Below, one piece after another: positions 1 to 6,366 of a stretch of 15,065 nucleotides of DNA. The DNA lies in the NCBI GenBank assembly GCA_002371375.1, contig DFIB01000170.1, positions 7,242 to 22,306 on the forward strand. Direction: 5' to 3'. Under the pieces are notes generated by a model. It saw only the letters and a program-made list of their open reading frames with translations, was not told where the DNA came from and searched no databases. A program made the position numbers and the translations under genes. How positions within the stretch are numbered: position 1 is the stretch's first letter; each line of letters starts with the position of its first letter. This stretch comes from Mageeibacillus sp. UBA3708. Its GTDB lineage: Bacteria > Bacillota > Clostridia > Saccharofermentanales > Saccharofermentanaceae.

Positions 1-281
1 CTGCAGCAAAGAAAGCACCTGCAGCTAAGAAGGCAGCAGCACCCGCAACAAAGAAAGCAGCTCCTGCCAAGAAGGCACCTGCAAAGAAGACAGCAGCAAA
101 GAAGCCTGCAGCAAAGAAGGCTCCCAAGAAGCTCGGTAAGATCATCTTTGAGTTTGACGGTCAGCAGATTGATGTTAAGGCAATCCAGAAGAAGGCAGCT
201 AAGCTCGGCGGCGATGTTTATGTAGTTGCCGGTGAGAAGAAGATCTTTGATGCCGAAGGAAAGGCGGTAGATCTGTTCTGA
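1..281 (+). CDS. Lys/Ala-rich histone-H1-like small protein, copy 1 (5' end missing)
   Basis: The reading frame enters from the left edge (first full codon at 3) and ends at TGA 279-281; the start is outside the window. The visible part has about 43 residues of AAKK, PAKK and AAKKP repeats, as in histone H1 tails and bacterial H1-like proteins, then a compact 50-residue C-terminal block running from KLGKIIFEFDGQQID to EGKAVDLF. That block differs at only 3 of 50 positions from the one encoded at 7680-8048, so the two are paralogues. The basic tail suggests nucleic-acid binding, perhaps a nucleoid-associated protein; this is inferred from composition. The C-terminal block loosely recalls the DUF6465 family common in Clostridia, but I am not certain of that. 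A terminator follows directly, so this is the end of a transcription unit. Confidence 0.8.
   Translation, partial: AAKKAPAAKKAAAPATKKAAPAKKAPAKKTAAKKPAAKKAPKKLGKIIFEFDGQQIDVKAIQKKAAKLGGDVYVVAGEKKIFDAEGKAVDLF
3..134 (+). repeat. In-gene low-complexity AAG/GCN codon repeat (copy 1)
   Basis: This is an imperfect run of alternating Ala (GCA/GCT), Lys (AAG/AAA) and Pro codons encoding the AAKK/PAKK tail. It resembles the run at 7795-7900, but the repeat units are arranged differently, so tail length probably changes by slippage or unequal exchange. Confidence 0.6.
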
Positions 282-305
282 TCATCTTCGTATCAGAATA
301 ACCAG

Positions 306-354
306 GGACTGTTCCGGAGTGACTTTGTTGCAGAAGGGACAGTCCTTTCTTTTT
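306..354 (+). terminator. Intrinsic terminator after H1-like copy 1
   Basis: GGACTGT (306-312) pairs with ACAGTCC (339-345) across a 26-nt loop and is followed by TTTCTTTTTG (346-354). It lies 24 nt after the stop codon, closing the upstream unit. Confidence 0.7.
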
Positions 355-355
355 G

Positions 356-364
356 TGGTACAAT
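356..364 (+). promoter_or_regulatory. Extended -10 promoter for the propeller/HD-GYP gene
   Basis: TGGTACAAT (356-364) fits an extended -10 element (TGn followed by a TATAAT-like hexamer). No good -35 is seen at the usual distance. It lies immediately after the terminator T-run and 26 nt before the TTG start, implying a very short 5' UTR. Confidence 0.4.
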
Positions 365-389
365 AAGCGGCATAAAGGAGGCGTGCGAT

Positions 390-3300
390 TTGAGACAGTC
401 GATCCTCATTAAGTTAAGTGTTATCACCATTGCGGTTCAGGTGTGTATCGTGCTTATGTCGTACGCTTTATTCCGTGATAACAGAGTTGTTGCAGACGGT
501 GATCAGGGATCGGGAACAGGTGCCTTTGCACCGTCGTTCGATCCTACTGCCCAGGACTCGAATTATGCAGCTGTTCTTTACAACAATACGAACGGACTTC
601 CCACATCGGAAGCTAATGATATTACGCAGACATCTGACGGTGCTTTGTGGATCGGAAGCTACAGCGGACTTATCAGGTATGACGGATCTCATTTCGAGAG
701 GATGGATTCCGCGACGGGAATAACAAGCGTAACTACTCTTTATGCCGACAGGAATGACAGGATATGGATAGGAACGAACGATAACGGAATAGTGATCTTC
801 AACAACGGTGCGGTGAAGAAGTTCGGCGCAGCAGAAGGTCTTGGTTCTGTATCGGTAAGATCAATAGTAGGTGATGATAATGGCATCATCTATGCGGGAA
901 CCACGAGAGGTGTTGTTGCATTTGACAGCAATGATAATCTTGTGAAGATCAGTGATGACCGTATAAATGATTCATACATCCGTGATCTTCGGATGGGCGC
1001 CGGCAATGTATGCTACGGCCTTACGATCGAAGGTGCGGTATTTAAGATGAGTGATATGAAGGTCACGGAATTCTACAGCAGTGATACATTGAAGTCGATA
1101 CTTGTCGGCGACGGAATAACTCTCCGTACCATTCTCCCGGACAGCAATGATCCCGATTATATCTATGCAGGCAATGGCGGCTCCGGATTGTTCCATCTCA
1201 AGCTTACAAATGATCTGTCATCAAACAGTTCTAGCAGGTTCTATGTGGCACCTCTGCATCACATCAATTCGCTGACGGAGATAGGCAATGACATCTGGGT
1301 ATGTTCGGATGACGGGATCGGTGTGGTCGACCGCAATATGCGCGGACTAAGGATCATCAATGATATTCCGATGAACAGTTCCATTGACAGGATGATGATA
1401 GATTATCAGGGCAATTACTGGTTCACGTCAACAAGACAGGGTATCATGAAGATCGTCCCGAATCAGTTTACTGATGTCTTTGATATTTGCGGTATCGAGA
1501 ACAGAGTTGTTAATGCAACATGCATGTATGACGGCAGACTGTTCATCGGAACAGACAGTGGACTGATAGTTACGGAGAATGATCAGCCGGTCGGCAGTAT
1601 TCCTGTAACATCCGCAGTCAGCGCATCGGGGAAGCAACTGAAGTGGGCAGATCTTGTCAAAGTGCTTAACGGTATCAAGATAAGATCGATCATAAGAGAC
1701 AGTCAGAACAGATTGTGGATATCCACATTTGGCAGCACGGGGCTGATATGCTTTGACGGCAAAACCGTGACGGATTATACGACGGATGACGGGCTTCCTT
1801 CAGAGAGAGTCAGGACGGCGATCGAACTGTCTGACGGATCATATGCCGCAGCGTGCACCGGAGGTGTTGCCATCATTGAAGAAGGCAAGATAACAAGGAT
1901 TTACGGCAGTGAAGAAGGGATAAGCAATACCGAGGTGCTGACTGTATGTGAAGCAACGAACGGGGACATTCTCGCGGGTACGGACGGCGGCGGTATATTC
2001 GTCATTGGCAAAGACGGTAATGTGAGGAGTATCGGCGTATCGGAAGGATTGTCTTCAGAAGTTATTATGAGGATAAAGCGCGACAGGAAGAAGGAGATCT
2101 ACTGGCTCATCACGAGTAATTCCCTGTCGTATATGGACGGTAATTATAAAATCAATACCATTAACAACTTCCCTTATTCCAACAACTTCGACATTGTTGA
2201 GACTGACAGCGAGGATATGTGGATATTGAGCAGCAACGGTATCTATGTCGTGCCTGAGAACGAATTGACATCCGGCAGTGATATCAATGCGCTTTATTAC
2301 AGTATGGATAACGGACTGTGCTGTATCGCGACTTCCAATTCATACAGTGATCTGACAGATACGGGTGATCTGTATATCGCAGGAACAACCGGAGTTGCAA
2401 AGGTCAATGTTAACAAAAAAATGCTGGATGTATCATCGCTTAAGATGAACGTGCCATACATTGATGCTGACGGTGTGATCATATTTCCGGATGAGGATGG
2501 AAGATTTAATATAGACCCTTCGGTAACAAGGGTGACGATACATCCTTTTATATACACATACTCGCTCATCAATCCGCAGATATCATATGTGCTCAACGGG
2601 TTCGATAATAAGGAGACGACTATAAGCAGTCATGAATTAAGTCCGGTCGTGTATACGAACCTCAAAGGCGGTGAATACAACTTCAAGATGAGGGTCACAA
2701 ATCCGTCCAGTGCGTATGAGAGTGATCTGTCGATATTCATAGTGAAGCCCAAAGCGTTCTATGAGACTTTGTGGTTCTATGTGATAATGGTGATCGTATC
2801 CATTGCCGCCGTCGCGCTCGTAGTCGCGCTGTTCTTCCGCGGCAGGCTGCGTAAATATGAGAAAAAGGCCGAAGAGAACAAGAAGCTAATCCGTGAGATA
2901 ACAGAGGCCTTCGCGAAGACCATCGATATGAAGGATAAATATACGAACGGTCACTCCACAAGAGTTGCCGAGTATACCGCAAAGCTTGCGCGGGAACTCG
3001 GATATGAAGAGGAGACTGTTACAAAGTATTACAACATTGCCCTGCTCCACGATATCGGCAAGATAGGAATCCCCATGGAGGTTCTCAACAAGAACGGCAA
3101 GCTGACTGATGAGGAGTATGCGTGCATCAAATCGCATACAACGCTGGGACATGATGTGCTGGCGGGTATCAGTATTATGCCGGAGCTTGCGACGGGCGCA
3201 GGATCGCACCATGAGAGACCGGACGGGAAGGGATACCCTGAAGGACTGAAGGGAGATGAGATCCCCAGGGTTGCACAGATCATCGCGGTGGCGGATACTT

Positions 3301-3539
3301 TCGATGCGATGTATTCGGACAGACCGTACAGAAAGCGCATGAATTTTGATAAGGCAGTATCGATCATCAAGGAAGTATCCGGTACTCAGCTGACTTCGGA
3401 TGTCGTTGATGCTTTCCTGAAGCTTGTGGACAGAGGAGAGCTCAGAGCCGAGGATGATCACGGCGGAGGAACCTTCGATGATATCAACAATATCCACAAG
3501 AAGTTTGACTGCGAAGGAAAGAAAGATCCTTCTGCCTGA
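390..3539 (+). CDS. Membrane receptor: two beta-propellers + Y_Y_Y domain + HD-GYP phosphodiesterase
   Basis: The 1049-residue protein starts at TTG 390, chosen because AAAGGAGG (374-381) sits 8 nt upstream. Residues about 5-28 form an N-terminal hydrophobic anchor. Residues about 62-690 hold 14 Reg_prop-like blades (e.g. LWIGSYSGLIRYDG at 86-99, IWIGTNDNGIVIF at 125-137), the number expected for two seven-bladed propellers. A Y_Y_Y-type beta-sandwich (about 720-788) and a membrane helix (about 795-817) follow. The cytoplasmic end is an HD-GYP domain with all expected metal ligands: H855, H887-D888, H916, H940-H941 and D969, plus HHERPDGKGYP at 940-950. HD-GYP enzymes hydrolyse c-di-GMP or related cyclic dinucleotides, so catalysis looks intact. 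The ectodomain is like that of Bacteroidetes hybrid two-component polysaccharide sensors, but with a phosphodiesterase output instead of a kinase. The ligand cannot be read from sequence. No terminator is seen after it. Confidence 0.92.
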   Translation: MRQSILIKLSVITIAVQVCIVLMSYALFRDNRVVADGDQGSGTGAFAPSFDPTAQDSNYAAVLYNNTNGLPTSEANDITQTSDGALWIGSYSGLIRYDGSHFERMDSATGITSVTTLYADRNDRIWIGTNDNGIVIFNNGAVKKFGAAEGLGSVSVRSIVGDDNGIIYAGTTRGVVAFDSNDNLVKISDDRINDSYIRDLRMGAGNVCYGLTIEGAVFKMSDMKVTEFYSSDTLKSILVGDGITLRTILPDSNDPDYIYAGNGGSGLFHLKLTNDLSSNSSSRFYVAPLHHINSLTEIGNDIWVCSDDGIGVVDRNMRGLRIINDIPMNSSIDRMMIDYQGNYWFTSTRQGIMKIVPNQFTDVFDICGIENRVVNATCMYDGRLFIGTDSGLIVTENDQPVGSIPVTSAVSASGKQLKWADLVKVLNGIKIRSIIRDSQNRLWISTFGSTGLICFDGKTVTDYTTDDGLPSERVRTAIELSDGSYAAACTGGVAIIEEGKITRIYGSEEGISNTEVLTVCEATNGDILAGTDGGGIFVIGKDGNVRSIGVSEGLSSEVIMRIKRDRKKEIYWLITSNSLSYMDGNYKINTINNFPYSNNFDIVETDSEDMWILSSNGIYVVPENELTSGSDINALYYSMDNGLCCIATSNSYSDLTDTGDLYIAGTTGVAKVNVNKKMLDVSSLKMNVPYIDADGVIIFPDEDGRFNIDPSVTRVTIHPFIYTYSLINPQISYVLNGFDNKETTISSHELSPVVYTNLKGGEYNFKMRVTNPSSAYESDLSIFIVKPKAFYETLWFYVIMVIVSIAAVALVVALFFRGRLRKYEKKAEENKKLIREITEAFAKTIDMKDKYTNGHSTRVAEYTAKLARELGYEEETVTKYYNIALLHDIGKIGIPMEVLNKNGKLTDEEYACIKSHTTLGHDVLAGISIMPELATGAGSHHERPDGKGYPEGLKGDEIPRVAQIIAVADTFDAMYSDRPYRKRMNFDKAVSIIKEVSGTQLTSDVVDAFLKLVDRGELRAEDDHGGGTFDDINNIHKKFDCEGKKDPSA

Positions 3540-3562
3540 GACGGCACGGAACATGGCAGATG

Positions 3563-3785
3563 ATGAAGCTTTTTGACGAGATCCCGTATATAGAAGGTGA
3601 AGGAATGACGGGGCAGGGAAATTGCAACAAGAACGATAGCGGCTATGGTGGATTACTTGTATTCCCGGACAGATATTGAGATAATAACGGTGGATACGAT
3701 GGCGAAGAATGATTTGGTCCGGTGGTGTCAGGTGCCGAAGAAGAACGGGAATTTGACGGGCCGACACTTGCAGATAAATGGGTAA
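3563..3785 (+). pseudogene. Remnants of a GNAT N-acetyltransferase gene
   Basis: Two out-of-phase fragments look like the ends of one gene. ATG 3563 opens MKLFDEIPYIEGE, the usual N-terminus of RimJ/RimL-like GNAT enzymes, but the frame decays and stops at TGA 3677-3679. In another frame, from about 3633, the sequence encodes VDYLYSRTDIEIITVDTMA and then a KKNGNLTGRH-like tail, resembling the C-terminal part of the same family (strand before motif B, then the EKxGF region), ending at TAA 3783-3785. Around 100 central residues, including the acetyl-CoA loop, are missing. The likely origin is an internal deletion plus frameshift. The last bases overlap the ribosome site of the next gene. The family call comes from recalled patterns, so confidence is moderate. 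Confidence 0.5.
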
Positions 3786-3795
3786 GGTGATATTT

Positions 3796-4170
3796 ATGCG
3801 TTTATTGGGTAACATTTTGTGGATAATCTTTGGCGGATTGATAAGTGCGCTGTCATGGATACTGGTCGGCTTGTTATGGTGTATTACCATAGTCGGTATT
3901 CCTGTTGGAGTGCAGTGCTTCAAGCTGGCGAGTATCTCGTTTAATCCTTTCGGGAAGCTGGTTGAATACGGCGGAGGCGGGGTGTCATTTATTGTGAATA
4001 TCCTGTGGCTGATATTCGGAGGCTTAGAGATGGCGGTCACTCATTTTGTCTGGGGACTGGTATGCTGCGTTACGATAATCGGCATTCCGTTCGGCCTTCA
4101 GTTCTTCAAGATCGCCAAGCTGTCGCTTATGCCGTTCGGCGCTGAAGTTACGCGTGAGCATTATCTGTAA
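3796..4170 (+). CDS. yccF: YccF-family inner membrane protein
   Basis: A 124-residue membrane protein. ATG 3796 is preferred over the in-frame ATG 3778 because AAGGTGA (3784-3790) is correctly spaced from it and the product then begins MRLLGNILWIIFGG, the usual start of the family. It contains two tandem YccF units: residues about 4-53 (NILWIIFGG ... ITIVGIPVGVQCFKLASISF) and about 61-115 (NILWLIFGG ... VTIIGIPFGLQFFKIAKLSL), each with a hydrophobic helix pair and a GIPxG motif ending in a PFG stretch. The duplicated layout and length match the family. The molecular function of YccF is unknown. It stands alone: a degraded gene lies upstream, and the -35 box of the next promoter starts 3 nt after its stop, with no terminator between. 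Confidence 0.9.
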   Translation: MRLLGNILWIIFGGLISALSWILVGLLWCITIVGIPVGVQCFKLASISFNPFGKLVEYGGGGVSFIVNILWLIFGGLEMAVTHFVWGLVCCVTIIGIPFGLQFFKIAKLSLMPFGAEVTREHYL

Positions 4171-4173
4171 CAC

Positions 4174-4203
4174 TTGACACATACGCGGACGTTGTTATAT
4201 TAT
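4174..4203 (+). promoter_or_regulatory. Sigma-A promoter of the ABC-F leader
   Basis: Consensus -35 TTGACA (4174-4179) is followed by -10 TATATT (4196-4201, 16-nt spacer) or the overlapping TATTAT (4198-4203, 18 nt). Transcription would start near 4209, leaving a leader of about 170 nt before the ABC-F start codon. Confidence 0.75.
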
Positions 4204-4233
4204 CTGCGTATCAAAGACAAAGGAGGAACACCA

Positions 4234-4254
4234 ATGAAGATGATCATCTGCTGA
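4234..4254 (+). CDS. Six-residue leader peptide MKMIIC upstream of ABC-F
   Basis: ATG-AAG-ATG-ATC-ATC-TGC-TGA with a near-perfect ribosome site, AAAGGAGG (4219-4226), 7 nt upstream. It sits about 25 nt after the predicted transcription start and 126 nt before the ABC-F ATG, with a GC-rich hairpin between. A tiny, well-translated ORF in this position is typical of resistance genes induced by ribosome stalling: the macrolide-induced msrD leader encodes the similarly short hydrophobic MYLIFM. By analogy it would act in cis as a ribosome sensor, the peptide itself having no other role. That the ribosome stalls here is inference. Confidence 0.6.
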   Translation: MKMIIC

Positions 4255-4320
4255 AGTTTATTAACTGCCTGCGGATAAGTCTTTTTGCGTGTTCATTTTC
4301 TGAATAATATGTGATTGTTT

Positions 4321-4352
4321 GCCGCGGCCGCGTGTCGCGGCGTTTGCTTCTT
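4321..4352 (+). terminator. GC-rich leader hairpin (putative attenuator) before ABC-F
   Basis: GCCGCG occurs twice (4321-4326 and 4327-4332) and either copy can pair with CGCGGC (4336-4341), the second with a 3-nt TGT loop. The stem is followed by GTTTGCTTCTTCT, a moderately T-rich tail. Upstream CTGCGG (4269-4274) can pair with CCGCGG (4322-4327, one G-U pair), and GCCTGC (4267-4272) is complementary to GCAGGC (4355-4360), so alternative leader folds exist. The tail is weaker than those of the other terminators here, so attenuation is plausible but not certain. Confidence 0.5.
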
Positions 4353-4380
4353 CTGCAGGCTTCTGTAAGGAGGTATTTTT

Positions 4381-5847
4381 ATGTCATTGATAAATATCAG
4401 AGAATTAACTTTCGGATACGACGGATCAGATAAGAATCTTTTTGAGAATGTGACGCTGGGAATTGATACAACGTGGCGGCTCGGACTGTCGGGGCGTAAC
4501 GGAAGGGGGAAGACAACTTTCCTGAAGCTGCTCAGAGGTGAGCTGGCGTACAGCGGCAGCATCACGGGTGTGCCCGATACAGTGCTTTTCCCTTCGGATG
4601 AGTTAGTTTGCGATGAGGACTGGAAGATACAGAAGGAGCTCAATCTGATGAAGACAGATCCCTATATCATGTACCGTCCTGTGGAGACATTGTCAGGCGG
4701 CGAGAGGACAAAGCTGATGCTTGCAAAGCTCTTTGCATCAGACGGGATCTATCCTCTGATAGATGAGCCCACCAATCACCTCGATCAGGTCGGAAGAGAA
4801 GCTGTTGCGGAATACCTTTCAACAAAGGACGGCTTCATACTTATATCTCACGACAGGGCGTTCCTGGACAGGTGTACCGATCATACACTCGTTATTACAA
4901 AGACAGGGATCGAACTTGTATCTTCCGGTTATTCGGTATGGTGGGAGAACAACGAGCAGAAGATGAAGAGCGAGAGTGCGCGTAATGACCGGCTGAAGAA
5001 AGAGATGGGTTCCTTGGAGGAAGCGATGAAGAAGAATGCCAAATGGGCTTCAAAGGCCGAAGGCTATAAGAACAGGAGCAAGGCTCCGTCCAAGGTGGCG
5101 GAGGATCACTTCAGGCGTGCTTATGAGGCTGAGAAATCCCGAAAGCTCATGTCACTGGCAAGGAATCTTCAGAACCGCAACGAGAAGAAACTCGAAGAGA
5201 AGAAGGGACTCCTCAGGGATCTGGAGAAGACAGAGCAGCTCAGGATAACGGGGAGCGAACACCATAATAAGACTCCGGTGATAATGAGAGGAGTATCTTT
5301 ATTGCGCGGCGGTATTACTGTCGCAGACGGCATTGATCTGACTGTGGAGCAGGGCATGAAGATATCTCTTAAAGGTCCGAACGGGTGCGGCAAGAGTACT
5401 CTTATCAAATATCTGGCGGGCTCAGGTTCTGCAGAAGAGATAACGGCGTGCGGCGACATTTACATAGCACCGGGATTGACCGTATCATATGTCAGTCAGG
5501 ATACTTCGGGGCTTCGCGGATCTCTGTATGATATTGTAGCGGACAGAGGCGGTGACAGGACTTTGTTCAGCACCATTATGGTCAAGATGGGATTCGACAA
5601 AGAGATCCTTGAACGCGATGTATCAACGCTGTCTCTCGGTCAGAAGAAATGTGTTCTCATCGCACTGTCGTTATGTGAGAAGGCTGACCTGTATCTGTGG
5701 GATGAACCGCTGAATTATGTTGATGTGTATATCAGGCAGGAGATAGAGCGTCTTCTGAGCGCAAGTGATATTACATTGCTTTTTGTGGAGCACGATAAGA
5801 TGTTCAGTGACAATGTGGCTGATCAGGAAGTGGAGATGAAGTGCTGA
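4381..5847 (+). CDS. ABC-F ATPase, Lsa-like ribosomal protection protein
   Basis: The 488-residue protein has two ABC ATPase domains and no membrane segments, so it is an ABC-F protein and not a transporter. Domain 1: Walker A GRNGRGKTTF (38-47), signature LSGGERTKL (104-112), Walker B/Glu LIDEPTNHLD (126-135). A charged helical linker follows at about 190-290. Domain 2: Walker A GPNGCGKST (332-340), signature LSLGQKK (417-423), Walker B LWDEPLNYVDV (439-449). Both catalytic glutamates (E129, E442) are present. The LSLGQKK and DEPLNYVDV wording and the length match the Lsa/CplR branch, which displaces lincosamides, streptogramin A and pleuromutilins from the 50S ribosome. Ribosome site AAGGAGG (4367-4373) lies 7 nt before the ATG. 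Resistance is inferred from the family and supported by the leader-peptide arrangement; a housekeeping translation role is the alternative. Confidence 0.88.
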   Translation: MSLINIRELTFGYDGSDKNLFENVTLGIDTTWRLGLSGRNGRGKTTFLKLLRGELAYSGSITGVPDTVLFPSDELVCDEDWKIQKELNLMKTDPYIMYRPVETLSGGERTKLMLAKLFASDGIYPLIDEPTNHLDQVGREAVAEYLSTKDGFILISHDRAFLDRCTDHTLVITKTGIELVSSGYSVWWENNEQKMKSESARNDRLKKEMGSLEEAMKKNAKWASKAEGYKNRSKAPSKVAEDHFRRAYEAEKSRKLMSLARNLQNRNEKKLEEKKGLLRDLEKTEQLRITGSEHHNKTPVIMRGVSLLRGGITVADGIDLTVEQGMKISLKGPNGCGKSTLIKYLAGSGSAEEITACGDIYIAPGLTVSYVSQDTSGLRGSLYDIVADRGGDRTLFSTIMVKMGFDKEILERDVSTLSLGQKKCVLIALSLCEKADLYLWDEPLNYVDVYIRQEIERLLSASDITLLFVEHDKMFSDNVADQEVEMKC

Positions 5848-5867
5848 AGTTCAGACATAAAAGCCTT

Positions 5868-5896
5868 TTGACATCGGCGCGTGCGTGTGTTATTAT
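5868..5896 (+). promoter_or_regulatory. Sigma-A promoter of rpsO
   Basis: TTGACA (5868-5873), a 17-nt spacer and TATTAT (5891-5896): near-consensus with ideal spacing. It begins 20 nt after the ABC-F stop, so rpsO is transcribed independently. Its layout resembles the promoter at 4174-4203. Confidence 0.8.
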
Positions 5897-5909
5897 CTCT
5901 AACGCTGCC

Positions 5910-5953
5910 GTAACTTAGGCGATGCGGATGACTCCAACCCTTGCCTCAGTTAC
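5910..5953 (+). promoter_or_regulatory. 5' leader stem-loop of rpsO (possible S15 autoregulatory site)
   Basis: GTAACTTAGGC (5910-5920) pairs with GCCTCAGTTAC (5943-5953), ten pairs and one mismatch, enclosing a 22-nt apical region. It lies right at the predicted 5' end of the transcript and 16 nt before the ribosome site. S15 represses its own translation through structured leaders in several bacteria, with differing RNA folds. I cannot match this one to a described class. Confidence 0.5.
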
Positions 5954-5983
5954 CGGTGAATACATAAACAGGAGGAAAGTACC

Positions 5984-6256
5984 ATGGCACACAGCAGAGG
6001 TATTGATAAGGCTGAGATCATCAAGACTTATCAGCTTGCAGAAGGCGATACAGGTTCACCTGAGGTTCAGATCGCACTTCTCACAGCAAGGATCAATCAC
6101 CTTACAGAACACCTGAAGACCCACAAGGGTGATCACCACTCAAGAAGAGGTCTTCTGATGATGGTTGGTAAGAGAAGAGGACTTCTTGATTACCTTGCAC
6201 AGATCGATATCGAGAGATATAGAACGATCATTGCGAAGCTCGGAATCAGAAAGTAA
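5984..6256 (+). CDS. rpsO: 30S ribosomal protein S15
   Basis: 90 residues, full length for S15 (usually 88-90), including the conserved blocks [20 protein letters not shown] (21-40), [12 protein letters not shown] (47-58) and KRRGLLDYL (63-71). S15 binds the central domain of 16S rRNA early in small-subunit assembly. The ribosome site AGGAGG (5970-5975) is 8 nt before the ATG. It is monocistronic here, with its own promoter, a leader hairpin and a strong terminator. In many bacteria pnp follows rpsO; here the next gene is an unrelated permease. Confidence 0.98.
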   Translation: MAHSRGIDKAEIIKTYQLAEGDTGSPEVQIALLTARINHLTEHLKTHKGDHHSRRGLLMMVGKRRGLLDYLAQIDIERYRTIIAKLGIRK

Positions 6257-6287
6257 TCACTACACTGATCTAAGATCTTACAGAGGG

Positions 6288-6319
6288 GGCTGTCTCTTGG
6301 AGACAGCCTTCATTTTGTT
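6288..6319 (+). terminator. Intrinsic terminator of rpsO
   Basis: GGCTGTCTC (6288-6296) and GAGACAGCC (6300-6308) form a perfect 9-bp stem with a TTG loop, followed by TTCATTTTGTT. Confidence 0.9.
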
Positions 6320-6354
6320 CACAAATTATTATTTATTTCTCAGGTAAATCAATC

Positions 6355-6360
6355 TATAAT
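6355..6360 (+). promoter_or_regulatory. -10 box implying a leaderless permease mRNA
   Basis: A perfect TATAAT ends 6 nt before the ATG at 6367, so transcription would start at or next to the A of the start codon. The region 17 nt upstream (about 6332-6337, TTTATT) is only a weak -35. No Shine-Dalgarno-like purine run lies before the ATG. Confidence 0.5.
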
Positions 6361-6366
6361 ATCTAC

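Noticed and set aside
3..134. Tandem short repeats that might suggest a CRISPR or VNTR locus
   Set aside because: They are in-frame codon repeats of a Lys/Ala-rich protein, with no spacers and no cas genes.
2886..4040. A 384-codon open frame on the - strand opposite the HD-GYP end, the GNAT remnant and yccF
   Set aside because: It lies antisense to clearly conserved + strand domains, its product has no recognisable motif, and no ribosome site or promoter was seen for it. It is a shadow frame.
4239..4248. GATGATCATC palindrome inside the leader peptide codons
   Set aside because: It cannot form a hairpin (no loop) and is explained by the ATG-ATC-ATC codons, although a DNA-binding role cannot be excluded.
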